Below are positions 25,160-35,681 of a stretch of DNA of 64,000 bases, one piece after another. The notes beneath the pieces are model-generated. The model made no database searches, was not told the DNA's origin, and saw only the letters and a list, made by a program, of their open reading frames with translations. The DNA lies in contig JAGRKZ010000023.1 in the NCBI GenBank assembly GCA_020442065.1, positions 1 through 64,000 of the forward strand, read 5' to 3'. The stretch comes from Bauldia sp. GTDB lineage: Bacteria > Pseudomonadota > Alphaproteobacteria > Rhizobiales > Kaistiaceae. Each line of letters opens with the position of its first letter. Positions within the stretch are counted from its first letter, which is position 1. Both the position numbers and the translations under genes were made by a program.

Positions 25160-25330
25160 ATGCGCGTTCCAGCCATGCCGTATCACGAGTCCTTCGCGAT
25201 CGACAGCGACGGGCGTGACGACTCCCGGACCGGTATCTACGCTGCGGCGATCCCCATTGCGGGCATCGTGTGCTTGGGGCTCTGGGTCCTCGCGATCTGG
25301 AAGGTGATCGACCTGATCGCCGGCGCCTGA
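25160..25330 (+). CDS. Small single-helix membrane protein
   Basis: A hand-translated 56-codon frame. It starts MRVPAMPYHESFAIDSDGRD, then a hydrophobic helix of about 25 residues (IYAAAIPIAGIVCLGLWVLAI, shortened here to its core AAAIPIAGIVCLGLWVLA) and a short C-terminal end. A GGGGG stretch lies about five bases upstream of the ATG. I do not recognise the family. It ends 15 bp before the EI24-domain gene, which runs in the opposite direction. Confidence 0.5.
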   Translation: MRVPAMPYHESFAIDSDGRDDSRTGIYAAAIPIAGIVCLGLWVLAIWKVIDLIAGA

Positions 25331-25344
25331 AGGCGCAGTCTGGC

Positions 25345-26043
25345 TCAACCCGTCATCGGGGCGACTTGATCGGCGGCGCGCTCCCGGCGCGCCGTCTGCT
25401 TGTAGACATGGACCATGAACGCCGTTGCGAACAGCGGCGTGAACAGGTTGAGGATCGGGATCGCGAGGAACAGCGCGATCACCAGCCCGCCGATGAACAC
25501 CCGTCCGGCGTTGGCCTGCCGCAACCCGCGCGCCGCCGGACGGTCGTTGAAGCGCCGCGCCGCCGCCTCGAAGAATTCGCGCCCGAGCAGATAGCCGTTG
25601 CCGATGAAGAAGGCGACGAGGTTCACCCCCGGCACCAGCAGCAGTAGTAGCGCGATCAGGTTGACGACGATCACCACGCCGGTGAAGACGATCGTATCGC
25701 GCAGCGATTCCAGCACCGGCACGTCGCGGCCGGGCGGATCGCCGGGATAGTGCGCGCGCTCGACCAGGCCGGCGATTTCGTCGGTGAACATGCCGGCGAA
25801 CAGCGACGAGACCGGGGCGACGAGGAAGGCGAGGCCGATGATCAGACCGACACCGGCAAGCACGGCGAGCACCGTCTCGATCCAGGGATAGGACTGGATG
25901 TCCACCAGCCATCCGAGCAGCGCCTCCAGCCCGAACCAGATCACGATCAGGAGGCCGATGGTGAGGGCGAGCGACTTCCACATCACCGCCCGGAACGGCG
26001 GTGAGAAGATGTCGGCAAGGGCTAGGCGGGCGGCGTCGAGCAT
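25345..26043 (-). CDS. EI24-domain (CysZ-like) membrane protein
   Basis: A 232-residue inner-membrane protein with the EI24/CysZ family pattern: an amphipathic start DAARLALADIFSPPFRAVMW, two helices, the central loop PVSSLFAGMFTDEIAGLVE and two C-terminal helices ending FTPLFATAFMVHVYKQ. CysZ takes up sulfate in E. coli, but many alphaproteobacterial EI24 proteins have no assigned cargo. ATG 26043 is chosen because upstream in-frame sequence has no family similarity and runs into the divergent enolase-family gene. Confidence 0.82.
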   Translation of the reverse strand: MLDAARLALADIFSPPFRAVMWKSLALTIGLLIVIWFGLEALLGWLVDIQSYPWIETVLAVLAGVGLIIGLAFLVAPVSSLFAGMFTDEIAGLVERAHYPGDPPGRDVPVLESLRDTIVFTGVVIVVNLIALLLLLVPGVNLVAFFIGNGYLLGREFFEAAARRFNDRPAARGLRQANAGRVFIGGLVIALFLAIPILNLFTPLFATAFMVHVYKQTARRERAADQVAPMTG

Positions 26044-26206
26044 CGGCGGGATATGGTGGTTGCCGACGGGCAATGCCAAGGCCCATTCGTCTGCGTCGCC
26101 GCTTGCCGTGTCCCGAGGATCGTGAATCGCCGGGCCGTCCCTTGCCCGGCGTGCGGTTCTGTGGTGGCTGGCGGCATCGGATGAGAACGCCCACGGGGAA
26201 CGCGCC

Positions 26207-27403
26207 ATGAAGATCACCGCTATCGAGACGATCCGGCCGGAGGAATTCGCGAACCTTATCTGGGTGCGGGTCCATACCGACGAAGGCTTGGTCGGGTTGG
26301 GCGAGACGTTCTTCGCCGCCGCGACGGTCGAGGCCTACATCCACGAGGTCGTCGCGCCGAAGATGTTGGGGCGCGATCCGCTCGCCATCGATCGCATCGC
26401 CCGCGACCTCATCCCCTATGTCGGCTTCCGCTCGACCGGCGCCGAGCTGCGCGGCAACTCGGCGTTCGACATCGCGCTGTGGGACCTGTTCGGCAAGGTC
26501 ACCGGCCAGCCGATCGCCCAGCTCCTCGGCGGCTTCTCCCGCGACCGCGTCCGCACCTACAACACCTGCGCCGGCGCGAGCTACATGCGCAAGGCTGTCG
26601 GCCAGAGCACGGCCAACTGGGGCCGCGGCGCCCGCCGGGACTACGACGATCTCGACGCCTTCCTCAACCGCGCCGACGAACTCGCCGAGGAGCTCCTGTC
26701 CGAGGGCATCACGGCAATGAAGATCTGGCCCTTCGATATCGCCGCCGAGCGCAATGACGGTCTCCACATCTCGTCGGCGGAGCTGCGGACGGCGCTCGAG
26801 CCCTTCGAGAAGATCCGCCGCGCCGTCGGCGACAGGATCGACATCATGGTCGAGTTCCACTCGCTATGGCAGCTCACCCCGGCGATGACCATTGCGAGGG
26901 CTCTCGCGCCTTATGGGACCTACTGGCACGAGGACCCGATCCGGATGGACGGTCTCGCCGACCTCAAGCGCTATGCCGAGGTCTCGCCCGCTCCGGTCTG
27001 CGCATCGGAGACGCTGGGCACGCGCTGGGCGTTCCGGGATCTTCTCGACAGCGCCGCCGCCGGGATTGTGATGTTCGACATCGCCTGGTGCGGCGGCCTG
27101 TCCGAGGCCCGCAAGATCGCGGCCATGGCCGAGGCGTGGCACCTTCCCTGCGCCCCGCACGACTGCACCGGTCCGGTGGTGTTCTGCGCCTCGACCCACC
27201 TTTCGCTCAATGCGCCCAATGCGCTCGTCCAGGAGAGCGTCCGCGGCTACTACCGCACCTGGTACCGCGATCTCGTCACCGCCGTACCCGAAGTGAGGGA
27301 CGGATACGTCACCGTGCCGCCGGGGCCCGGTCTCGGCATGGAACTGGTCCCCGATCTTGTTGATCGATTTCCATCAGTCGTTCGGGTCTCGCGCCCGGAG
27401 TGA
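26207..27403 (+). CDS. Enolase-superfamily (mandelate racemase/muconate lactonizing type) enzyme 1
   Basis: A 398-residue barrel enzyme, probably an acid-sugar dehydratase. Metal ligands are Glu216 (IMVEFHSLW), Glu242 (WHEDP) and Glu268 (ASETLG). The general-base candidates are Lys172 in MKIWPFD and the Asp291/His318 pair (FDIAWCGG, APHDCTG), the mandelate-racemase subgroup arrangement. The N-terminal capping domain begins MKITAIETIR. GGGGAA lies upstream of the ATG. It heads an apparent operon with a sugar ABC transporter, so the imported compound may be its substrate or precursor. Confidence 0.88.
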   Translation: MKITAIETIRPEEFANLIWVRVHTDEGLVGLGETFFAAATVEAYIHEVVAPKMLGRDPLAIDRIARDLIPYVGFRSTGAELRGNSAFDIALWDLFGKVTGQPIAQLLGGFSRDRVRTYNTCAGASYMRKAVGQSTANWGRGARRDYDDLDAFLNRADELAEELLSEGITAMKIWPFDIAAERNDGLHISSAELRTALEPFEKIRRAVGDRIDIMVEFHSLWQLTPAMTIARALAPYGTYWHEDPIRMDGLADLKRYAEVSPAPVCASETLGTRWAFRDLLDSAAAGIVMFDIAWCGGLSEARKIAAMAEAWHLPCAPHDCTGPVVFCASTHLSLNAPNALVQESVRGYYRTWYRDLVTAVPEVRDGYVTVPPGPGLGMELVPDLVDRFPSVVRVSRPE

Positions 27404-27605
27404 GTCGGATGCCGGTTGTGGCCGGCATGGCCGTCGCCATCGACCGGAGGCAGGTTTCAATGCACCGCCAACGCATTAGGCGTCGCGCCGCCCTGCGTGA
27501 GGTACGAAGTGGAATTGGCGTCTGGCGGAGCTTGCGAGCCACGGGCGCTGCGTCTAGCTTCGGGCATGGCCACGGGGGCGTCCGGTGGCCCTAAGGGAGG
27601 ACGAC

Positions 27606-28571
27606 ATGATCAGATCAGTTCTGGCGGGCGGCATTGCCGCCGTCGCCATGCTTGTCGGCGTAAACGCCGGCCAGGCGCAGGAGAAAATCACCTACCTGCT
27701 GCATTCAACACCCGGCAACGTCTTCTGGCAGGCGGTGAAGCTCGGCTTCGATGATGCCTGCGCTCAGATCCAGGCCGATTGCCAGATGGTCTTCCTGCAG
27801 CAGGACGGCAATTTCCAGGAACAGCTGAACAACCTGGAAGCCGCCATCGCCAATAAGTCGACCGGCATCATTCTCACCTTTGCCGGTGGCAATGTCTTCG
27901 ACGAGGCCCTGCAGCGGGCGGCGGATGCGGGCATCCCGGTCATCGCCTCCAACGTCGATCATCCTGAGCAGAAGTTCCGGCAGTCCTATGTCGGGCAGGA
28001 CCTCGAGGTTGCTGGCTATGATCTTGCCAAGGCCCAGGCGGCCAACTTCCCTGCCGAAGGCCCGATCCACATCCTGATCGGCGTGAACGGCCCGGGCCAG
28101 GTCTGGTCCGAGACCCGCGCCGCCGGCATCGAGCGCTTCGTGAAGGAATACCAGGCGGCCAATACCGACCGCGAGGTGACCTACGAGCGGATCGACGCCG
28201 GGCTCGACCTCGCCCTCGTCGGCCAGCGCGTCGCCGCCTATGTCCAGGCCACCCCGACCACCGCCTATTTCGACACCGGCTACTGGCATGCCGGCGCCGC
28301 GGTGTCGCTGCGTGACCTCGGCAAGAAGCCGGGCGAAGTGCTGCTCGCCGGCTTCGACCTGGTCCCGGTTGTGTTCGACGAGATGAAGAGCGGCTACATC
28401 CAGCTCACCGTCGACCAGCAGCCCTACCTCCAGGGCTACTACCCGGTCCACCAGATCTACCTGCTCAACAACTACAAGTTCCCGCCGATCGACGTGAACA
28501 CCGGCAAGGCGCTCATCACGCCGGCCGACGTGGACGCCCTGCTCGACCTTTCGTCGAAGGGCATCCGCTAG
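27606..28571 (+). CDS. Sugar ABC transporter substrate-binding protein (family PBP1, FrcB/RbsB-like)
   Basis: A 321-residue periplasmic protein with a signal peptide (cleavage near GQA/QE at 24). The type I periplasmic fold shows in ITYLLHSTPGNVFWQAVKLG, NNLEAAIANKSTGIILTF, AADAGIPVIASNVDHPEQ and VLLAGFDLVPVVFDEMKSG. Together with the single-domain ATPase and one permease downstream it matches the Frc-type (fructose/ribose) arrangement of rhizobia. AAGGGAGG precedes ATG 27606. The ligand is unknown, but the enolase-family enzymes nearby suggest a sugar or sugar acid. Confidence 0.9.
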   Translation: MIRSVLAGGIAAVAMLVGVNAGQAQEKITYLLHSTPGNVFWQAVKLGFDDACAQIQADCQMVFLQQDGNFQEQLNNLEAAIANKSTGIILTFAGGNVFDEALQRAADAGIPVIASNVDHPEQKFRQSYVGQDLEVAGYDLAKAQAANFPAEGPIHILIGVNGPGQVWSETRAAGIERFVKEYQAANTDREVTYERIDAGLDLALVGQRVAAYVQATPTTAYFDTGYWHAGAAVSLRDLGKKPGEVLLAGFDLVPVVFDEMKSGYIQLTVDQQPYLQGYYPVHQIYLLNNYKFPPIDVNTGKALITPADVDALLDLSSKGIR

Positions 28572-28595
28572 ACGCGAACCGCGTCACGTCCTGGT

Positions 28596-28625
28596 CCCGG
28601 ATCGCGGCATCGACTGCGGTCCGGG
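28596..28625 (+). terminator. Stem-loop between binding protein and permease genes
   Basis: CCCGGA (28596-28601) pairs with TCCGGG (28620-28625), and inner CGC/GCG extend the stem. Such hairpins after binding-protein genes usually protect the upstream mRNA and reduce read-through to the permease. Confidence 0.5.
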
Positions 28626-28644
28626 CATCCATTCTGGGGGAACA

Positions 28645-29604
28645 ATGAATTCCATCGCCAAGGCGCTCTTGTCACGCCCCGAGATCAGCGCGCTGGTCAT
28701 GCTGATCCTGGTGATCATCGGTTTCAGCCTCTACGCACCGCAGTTCCTGACGTACGCCAATATGCGGGTCACGTTCTTCGCGTTTCCGGAGCTCGGCATC
28801 GTCGTGCTCGGCGTTGGCATCCTGATGATCGCGGGCGAGTTCGACCTGTCCGTCGGTTCCGTGTTTGCGTTATCGCCCCTGGTTATGGTGATCGCGGTCG
28901 GCCGTTGGGGTTTCGATCCTTTCGTCGCCATCGCCATCGGCTTCCTGGTCGCGCTTTTCGTCGGCTACCTCAACGGCTGGATAACGCTCCAATTCAGCAT
29001 ACCGAGCTTCGTCACCACGCTCGGCATGATGTTCATGGTGCGCTCCGTCGCAGTGGTGCTGTCGGGCGGCTTCCCGCCTCCGTTCCCCGTCGATTTCCCG
29101 ATCGGCATCTTCGTCGCCGATCTCGGCCTGTTCCGGGCCTCGATGCTCTGGTTCGCCGGCTTCGCCGTGGTCCTTGCCGTGATGCTCCACTTCTCGAACC
29201 TCGGCAACTGGATCTACGCCACCGGCGGCCAGCCGCAGGCTGCGTCCGACATGGGCATCAATACGCGCCGCGTGAAGCTGTTCTGTTTCATGCTCTGCTC
29301 GTTCCTCGCCGGTTTCGCTGGCATGGTCACCACCTTCCGGCTCAAATCGGCACTGCCGGCGCTCGGTGAGGGTGTCGAGCTGCAGGCGATCGCCGCCGCC
29401 GTGATTGGCGGCACGTCGCTGATGGGCGGCATCGGCTCTGTGATCGGCTTCATCGTCGGCACCGGCCTGATCCGGGTCATCGACAATGGCCTCGTCATGG
29501 CCCGCATCGACGCGAACTGGTTCAAGTTCGCGATCGGCGCGCTGACCATCCTCGCCGTGATCCTCAACATGTGGGTGCGCCGTCGCGCCCGCGCGATGCA
29601 CTAG
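28645..29604 (+). CDS. Sugar ABC transporter permease (RbsC/FrcC-like)
   Basis: A 319-residue permease of the ribose/xylose/arabinose family with eight to ten hydrophobic helices. Family marks are GEFDLSVGSVFALSPLV near residue 58, GNWIYATGGQPQAASDMGIN (coupling loop) and VIGGTSLMGGIGSVIGFIVG. ATG 28645 follows GGGGG. It should form a homodimeric channel energised by the next gene product. Confidence 0.92.
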   Translation: MNSIAKALLSRPEISALVMLILVIIGFSLYAPQFLTYANMRVTFFAFPELGIVVLGVGILMIAGEFDLSVGSVFALSPLVMVIAVGRWGFDPFVAIAIGFLVALFVGYLNGWITLQFSIPSFVTTLGMMFMVRSVAVVLSGGFPPPFPVDFPIGIFVADLGLFRASMLWFAGFAVVLAVMLHFSNLGNWIYATGGQPQAASDMGINTRRVKLFCFMLCSFLAGFAGMVTTFRLKSALPALGEGVELQAIAAAVIGGTSLMGGIGSVIGFIVGTGLIRVIDNGLVMARIDANWFKFAIGALTILAVILNMWVRRRARAMH

Positions 29605-29614
29605 GGGAATCCCG

Positions 29615-30409
<795 letters not shown>

Positions 30410-30444
30410 GGCGCTCCCCGGGGCGGGGAGGAGGAGGGGGTGGC

Positions 30445-31665
30445 ATGGCAAGGCCCGTCGTCCGCGTCTACCAGGAGGACTGGTGGCCCTTCCAGAACCT
30501 GCCGCAGGCCCTCCGCACCTTCACCGAGCGCACCGGCATCGCGACCGAACTGTCGTGGGACAAGGTCGGGGTCGGCTCGATCGAGGCCATGTTCGAGCAC
30601 ATGGTCCACTCCTTCACCGACCATGATCCGCCCTACGATCTCGTCTGCACCGACGAGGTCATGCTCCGCCGCTTCGCCGTCGAGGGCCGGGTCCTGCCCC
30701 TCGATGACCGGATGGCGCGCGACGGCGTCACCCTTGACGATGTCACCGCCGAGACCCGCCGCGTCGTCACCGTCGATGGCGCGGTGATCGGTCTGCCCTG
30801 CATCAACGTCTGCAACCTCCTCCTTTATCGTCGCGACCTGCTCGAGCGTTATTCGCTGCCGGTCCCGCAGAGCTGGGACGCGGTCAAGACCGTCGGCCTC
30901 GAGCTCCAAGCCGCCGTGCGGCGCGACGGCGCGGACGATTTTCACGCCTTCGCCACGCGCGGCGCCGGCGGCGGCGGTCATGCGGTCTGGAGCATCGGCA
31001 GTTTCCTTGGCGCCTACGGTGGCCGCTGGCTCGACGGCGAGCGCAGCGTGGCGCCGCTGTCGGACGCGCACCGCGCCGCCCTCGCCACCTATCTCGACAT
31101 CCTTCACTCGGTGGCGCCGCCCGACCAGGGGTCGATGAGCTTCGTCGAGCTGATGCGGGACTACCGCAAGGGCAGGGTCGGCATGATCGTCGAGGTCGGG
31201 ATGGAGTACGCCCATCTCCTCCGCGACGATCCCGAGCTCGGGGAGCGGTCGGGGGTCGCCATGGTCCCGGCCGGGCCGTTTGGGCGCCGGCCCAATCTCT
31301 ACGCGCCGCCGTGGTCGATTCCGGTGCGCTCGAAGGTCAAGGACGAGGCCTGGGAGCTGGCGAGATATCTGGTTTCGCCGGCGCAGCTTTTCGAAGACGG
31401 TGTCGTCTCGGGCGCGGTCGAGACGTCGTCGCTCTCGGTGCTCTACAGCGCCGGCTTCGACGGGGCCTTCCGCGCCGATCTCCTCTCGGCGGTACGCGCT
31501 TCGCGCGCTGTCGCCTTCGAGGAGCGGCCCTTCGGCCGGCTGGGCATGGAGGCGAACGTCATTGTCGGCCAGGCCGTCAGCGATGCCGTCGACCGCCGGC
31601 TCGGGGTCGACGAGGCCCTTGCCCGCATTCACGCCGGCCTCGGCGCTCTCGCCGCCAGCGCGTGA
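30445..31665 (+). CDS. Family 1 extracellular solute-binding protein without signal peptide
   Basis: A 406-residue protein with the type II periplasmic-binding fold of sugar-binding (MalE-like) proteins: LPLDDRMARDGVTLDD, VIGLPCINVCNLLLYRRDLL, WDAVKTVGLELQAAV, and a C-terminal AWELARYLVSPAQLF. The unusual point is the N-terminus. Translation from ATG 30445 (after a purine-rich GGAGGAGGAGGGGG site) begins directly with VVRVYQEDWWPFQNLPQ, with no leader peptide, and the only upstream extension is a shadow of the ATPase gene. It may be cytoplasmic, a sensor, or use another export route. No family 1 permeases accompany it. Confidence 0.8.
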   Translation: MARPVVRVYQEDWWPFQNLPQALRTFTERTGIATELSWDKVGVGSIEAMFEHMVHSFTDHDPPYDLVCTDEVMLRRFAVEGRVLPLDDRMARDGVTLDDVTAETRRVVTVDGAVIGLPCINVCNLLLYRRDLLERYSLPVPQSWDAVKTVGLELQAAVRRDGADDFHAFATRGAGGGGHAVWSIGSFLGAYGGRWLDGERSVAPLSDAHRAALATYLDILHSVAPPDQGSMSFVELMRDYRKGRVGMIVEVGMEYAHLLRDDPELGERSGVAMVPAGPFGRRPNLYAPPWSIPVRSKVKDEAWELARYLVSPAQLFEDGVVSGAVETSSLSVLYSAGFDGAFRADLLSAVRASRAVAFEERPFGRLGMEANVIVGQAVSDAVDRRLGVDEALARIHAGLGALAASA

Positions 31666-31727
31666 GCCAGTGCCCGCCCGCGGCTTCGTGCCCTTCAGCC
31701 ACGGACGCTGCTCGATGACAGGGGACC

Positions 31728-32816
31728 TTAGCCGGGATTGGTGACGAAGCTGACGTCGAGCGCGGCGAAGGCCTCTCTGCCGTTGCGGTCGAGGAGCAGG
31801 ATGCCGCCGTCTTCCTCCTCGATCCGCACCACGGCGTCGAATCCGGCCGGCGTTGCCGCGACGCCGAAGACATAGGGAATGGCCGCTTCGCCCTCCGGCG
31901 CGAGCGTGATCGCGGTGGGGATGCCCCGGGTCGCGAGCGGGTTGTCGTCGGTCGAGGCGGCGTGGCCGAGGTGGAAGTAGCTGCAGACCTCCTCGAGGCC
32001 GATGACGCGGCGGTGGCGCGAGGAGAACGGCGGATAGCTTCGCCCGCCGTTGCTCTGCCAGACGACAGTCTCCGGCAGGACGCGCGGGTTCTTCAGCCCG
32101 AACCACACCCAGCCGCCGTCGGTCGAGGTCGCTGCGGTCCATGCGAAGCCGGGTCCGGGGTCGGAGGCGAGCATCCACAGGTCCTCGTGGCCGTCGTCGA
32201 CCGGGTAGGTGGTGAGGTTGATGACCCCGCCGTCGGCCCGCTCGGCGTGGGCGAGGTCGGTGATCTCCTGCGGATAGGCGAGGATGGAGTGGCCAGCCGG
32301 CGCCACCTCGACCGGCTCGGGCGGCGTGCCGGCGAAGATGCGCGGTGCGAAGCCGAGACGCAGCGTGCCCTCGGCCCGGAGCATGGCGTGGTGGCCGACC
32401 GGCAGGCGTCCCGCGCCGCCGGTGAAGACATGGCGCTGGTACACGGCGGTCTCGCCGGCTCGCGCCTCGACCCGCTTGGTCAGGCGCGCACCCATGATCG
32501 GCGTCGCCAGCTCCAGCTCGACGAAACCGTTGCCGGATTTGACCAGCCGCCAGTCGCCGCTTGCCGCGTGGCCGTGCGGCGGGCCGTCGCCGGGGGCCAC
32601 GTCGTTGGCGCCGAAGGGCGCGCAGAAGAAGTCGCCGCGAAGCAGGCGGAGCATCGGCGGCGTACCCGCCGGCATCTCCTCGTCGTACCACGGCGCCGTG
32701 TGCATCGGCGCGACGGCTCCGCGGCCCGCGAGGTCGAAGCGGACGCCGTCGAGGTGCCCGCCGGTGGCGGTTACGGCGAGAGCGGTGCGACCGGCGCTGA
32801 CGGGATAGGTTTTCAT
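31728..32816 (-). CDS. Galactose-mutarotase-like fold protein, function unknown
   Basis: A 362-residue cytoplasmic protein rich in predicted beta strands. The layout (MLRLLRGDFFCAPFGAND near 55-72, a GHHAML segment, EDLWMLASDPGPGFAW, and conserved His/Glu residues) resembles aldose 1-epimerase and related sugar-binding beta-sandwich folds, but I cannot match a named family. The catalytic His/Glu pair cannot be assigned. It lies 9 bp downstream of the glucarate-dehydratase-like gene and is the last gene of that operon, so a role in presenting the correct sugar anomer is plausible but inferred. Confidence 0.6.
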   Translation of the reverse strand: MKTYPVSAGRTALAVTATGGHLDGVRFDLAGRGAVAPMHTAPWYDEEMPAGTPPMLRLLRGDFFCAPFGANDVAPGDGPPHGHAASGDWRLVKSGNGFVELELATPIMGARLTKRVEARAGETAVYQRHVFTGGAGRLPVGHHAMLRAEGTLRLGFAPRIFAGTPPEPVEVAPAGHSILAYPQEITDLAHAERADGGVINLTTYPVDDGHEDLWMLASDPGPGFAWTAATSTDGGWVWFGLKNPRVLPETVVWQSNGGRSYPPFSSRHRRVIGLEEVCSYFHLGHAASTDDNPLATRGIPTAITLAPEGEAAIPYVFGVAATPAGFDAVVRIEEEDGGILLLDRNGREAFAALDVSFVTNPG

Positions 32817-32825
32817 CGCCGGCCC

Positions 32826-34091
32826 TTAGTGCTTGCGGTTGGGGCGGCCCATCGCCGCCGGCATGGCGGCGCTGGCGGCCGGGTCGGCGTAGTGCCGCTC
32901 GGGCATCACCGTATGCCAGCCGGGGCGGCCGGGGTCGCGGTCATAGGGGTAGCCGCCAAGTTGCTTGTAGAGCTCGGCGTACTCGGCGAGCTTGTCATAG
33001 TCGAGCTCGACGCCGAGGCCGGGACCCTTCGGCACAGCGATCTTGCCGTCGACATACTGGAGCTTGCCGCCCTTGATCACGTCGTCGGTGATGTGGTGGT
33101 AGTGGGCGTCGGCCGCGAAGTTGAGGTTGGGCAGCGCCGCGCCGAGGTGGAGCATGGTGGCGAGCTGGATGCCGAGCTCGCCCGAGGAATGGACGCAGGC
33201 GCCCATCTGGAACGTCTCCAGGACCTGGCCCGCCTTGTAGGCCTGGCGAAGGCCACCCCAGAAGGTGGTGTCGAGGAGGATGACGTCGACCGCCTCCATC
33301 CGGATGCAGGCGGCGAGCTGCTCGAGATTGACCACCACCGTGTTGGTCGCGGTCGGGATGTTCACCGAGCGGCGGAGCCGGCGCATGCCTTCGAGGCCCC
33401 AGCACGGGTCCTCGAAGTAGTCGTTGTTGAGGTCCTCGATCGCCTTGCCGACCCGGATCGCCTCCTCGACGCTCCACACGCTGTTGGGGTCGAGGCGGAT
33501 ACCGTCCTTCGGGAAGGCGGCGCCGAGCGCGCGGAATACTTCGACGTCGTGGTCGGGAGCGAAGCAGCCGCCCTTCAGCTTGTGCGCCTTGAAGCCGTAG
33601 CGCGCGGCAAGGTCGCGGGCGTGGGCGACGATCTCGTCGGCCGTGGTCTCGCCGCCGAGCCCGGTGTCGGGGTCGCGGTAGCGGTAGAAGATGTAGGAGG
33701 CGAACTCGACCTCCTCGCGCACGGCGCCCCCGAGCAGGTCGCAGGCGCGGATGCCGAGCTTTTTGCCGGCGACGTCCATGCAGGCGAACTCGATCGCGGC
33801 GTGGAGCTGGGTACGGTTGTTGTAGAGCGACGCCACGGGGTTCATGATTTTCCAGCGGAGCTGCTCGAGCTGCAGCGGATCATGGCCGATGAGGTAGGGC
33901 TTCAGTCCGGCGATCGCCTGCTCGGCCGATTGCCCGCCGCCGCCCATCTCGCCGACGCCGATCAGGCCTTCGTCGGTCTCGATCTCGACGATGGTTCGGA
34001 CGAACCGGCCCCAGTGGGCGCCGTTGGCGTGTCGGATCGGCGCCTCGAGCGGCATGGTGACCGTGGTGGCGCGAAGGTCGGTGATCTTCAT
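32826..34091 (-). CDS. Enolase-superfamily enzyme 2 (glucarate dehydratase-like)
   Basis: A 421-residue acid-sugar dehydratase of the GlucD subgroup. The KxK motif is HKLKGG (Lys171, Lys173), metal ligands are Asp201 and Asn203 (RLDPNSVWS), Glu227 (YFEDP) and Asn250 (TATNT), and the catalytic His-Asp pair is represented by His301 (VHSSGE) and Asp274. These residues fit dehydration of D-glucarate, L-idarate or a related aldarate. It lies between the amidohydrolase and mutarotase-like genes on the minus strand and points towards the sugar transporter operon. Confidence 0.88.
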   Translation of the reverse strand: MKITDLRATTVTMPLEAPIRHANGAHWGRFVRTIVEIETDEGLIGVGEMGGGGQSAEQAIAGLKPYLIGHDPLQLEQLRWKIMNPVASLYNNRTQLHAAIEFACMDVAGKKLGIRACDLLGGAVREEVEFASYIFYRYRDPDTGLGGETTADEIVAHARDLAARYGFKAHKLKGGCFAPDHDVEVFRALGAAFPKDGIRLDPNSVWSVEEAIRVGKAIEDLNNDYFEDPCWGLEGMRRLRRSVNIPTATNTVVVNLEQLAACIRMEAVDVILLDTTFWGGLRQAYKAGQVLETFQMGACVHSSGELGIQLATMLHLGAALPNLNFAADAHYHHITDDVIKGGKLQYVDGKIAVPKGPGLGVELDYDKLAEYAELYKQLGGYPYDRDPGRPGWHTVMPERHYADPAASAAMPAAMGRPNRKH

Positions 34092-34241
34092 CTGTGATGT
34101 CCCAGCATTCGCCGAGGCGACGTTCGGTCGTCCCCGGACTCCTCACAAGCTTGAGCAGGACCGACGGGGCCTTGGCAAGCCCCATCCTGCGGTCGGCCCG
34201 ACGGCGCCCGGCTCGGCGCCGCGGGGCACGCCCTGTCGGCG

Positions 34242-35681
34242 TCATTGCGCGGTGAACGGCCGGCCCGTGTGGCATCCGCAGCGGTAGTAGCGCCGGACAT
34301 GGGCCATGATCTCGTCGCGGGAGACCGGCGGCGCCTGCCAGTTGGCCCGGGCCTCGGCGATCAGCGCTGCTTCCAGTGCCGGAAGGTCGACCGTGGTGCA
34401 GCGCCCGTCCGCGACCACCGTCCGGCCCCCCACGACCAGCCGCCGGATATGGTGCCGGGTGGCGCGGGTCAGCATCACCGTCGTTGCGTCCTCGCCTGGG
34501 GAGACGACGTCGCGCGTCATGGCGGCGAGATCGAGGACGAGCAGGTCGGCGGGCGCGCCCGGCACGATCCGCCCGCCGCCGTCCTCGCCGAGCACTGCCC
34601 GCCGGCCGTCGACGGTGAGGGCCGTCAGCAGGTGGTCGGTCCCGAGTACGTCGTCGAGGCCGAAGCCGCGATGGTTGAGCCAGACCAGCCGCATCTCCCG
34701 CAATATGTCGTCGTCGTCGTCGAGGGGCTGGGCGTCGAGGCCGACACCGAACCGCATGCCGGTCGCGAGGAAGCGCTTCACCGGCGCGATGCCTGACCGC
34801 AGCCGGAAGTTGGAGGAGGTGTTGACCGAGACGATCACGCCGCGCTCGGCGAGGAGTTCGCACTCGTCCTCGCGAAGATGGACGCCGTGCGCCACCGACA
34901 GTCGCGGCGACAGGAATCCGATCGAGTCCATGAACTTGACGATGCCGCCGGGATAGGCGTGATCCGCCCACGCGCGCTGGAGGCCGGTCTCGAGGAGGTG
35001 CATGTGGATGCGCCGTCCGGTCTCGGCCGAGGCTTCGGCGATCGCCGCCAGCGCCTCGTCCGATACCCATTGCGGGCCGACCGGGTAGTACTGGATCGAG
35101 AACCCGCCGTGCTCGAAGGCGGCCATCTCTTCGACCGAGCGGAGATAGTCGCGGACGGCGACACCGGACATTGCCCGGCCCTGGAGCCGGGAGCGCAGCG
35201 TCGGCGCCGATTCGAGGAGTGCCGTCGGGTCGCCATAGACCAGCGGGTTACGGTCCGAGTAGGGGGCGCCGAAGGCGACCCGGATGCCGACGTCGCGGGC
35301 GGCGCGGGCGACCTCGCCGCACTCTTCGACCAGCCCGTTCGGCGTCTGCGGGGTGTGGCTGTGGTTGGTGTTGGCGATGCCGCCCTCCGCCATCCGGGCG
35401 AAGGCCACCGCGGCGCGTTCGTAGGTGGGGAGCTTCGGCTCGCGCGACAGGGTCAGCAGCCAGCATTCGAGCGCGTCGTCGACTGCCCCGAAGGCGAGGG
35501 TGCGCAGACCGCGGCCATGATCGTGGGCGTTGGTCGGCGCGGCCATGACCACGGTGCCCTTCGCGGGACCCTTGCTCGTCTCGATGCTGGCGATGTGCCC
35601 GCCCTCGACCACGATCCGCACCGGGCCGTCCGGCGCCTCGGGGCCGATGATGCCGTCGGCCTCGATCGTCTCTGCGCTCAC
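34242..35681 (-). CDS. Amidohydrolase (TrzA/cytosine deaminase-like)
   Basis: A 479-residue metal-dependent hydrolase. The metal motif is NAHDHGRG (His53, His55), followed by RIHMHLLET, SVAHGVHL and GLDAQPLDDDDD with the metal-binding Asp. This is the pattern of deaminases and chlorohydrolases acting on heterocycles. The start is GTG 35681, preceded by AGGTGGGGGAC; a longer frame to 35951 would overlap the divergent methyltransferase gene and has no family similarity. The last residues include a RYYRCGCHTG cluster. It heads the minus-strand unit that contains the second enolase-family enzyme. Substrate unknown. Confidence 0.82.
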   Translation of the reverse strand: MSAETIEADGIIGPEAPDGPVRIVVEGGHIASIETSKGPAKGTVVMAAPTNAHDHGRGLRTLAFGAVDDALECWLLTLSREPKLPTYERAAVAFARMAEGGIANTNHSHTPQTPNGLVEECGEVARAARDVGIRVAFGAPYSDRNPLVYGDPTALLESAPTLRSRLQGRAMSGVAVRDYLRSVEEMAAFEHGGFSIQYYPVGPQWVSDEALAAIAEASAETGRRIHMHLLETGLQRAWADHAYPGGIVKFMDSIGFLSPRLSVAHGVHLREDECELLAERGVIVSVNTSSNFRLRSGIAPVKRFLATGMRFGVGLDAQPLDDDDDILREMRLVWLNHRGFGLDDVLGTDHLLTALTVDGRRAVLGEDGGGRIVPGAPADLLVLDLAAMTRDVVSPGEDATTVMLTRATRHHIRRLVVGGRTVVADGRCTTVDLPALEAALIAEARANWQAPPVSRDEIMAHVRRYYRCGCHTGRPFTAQ

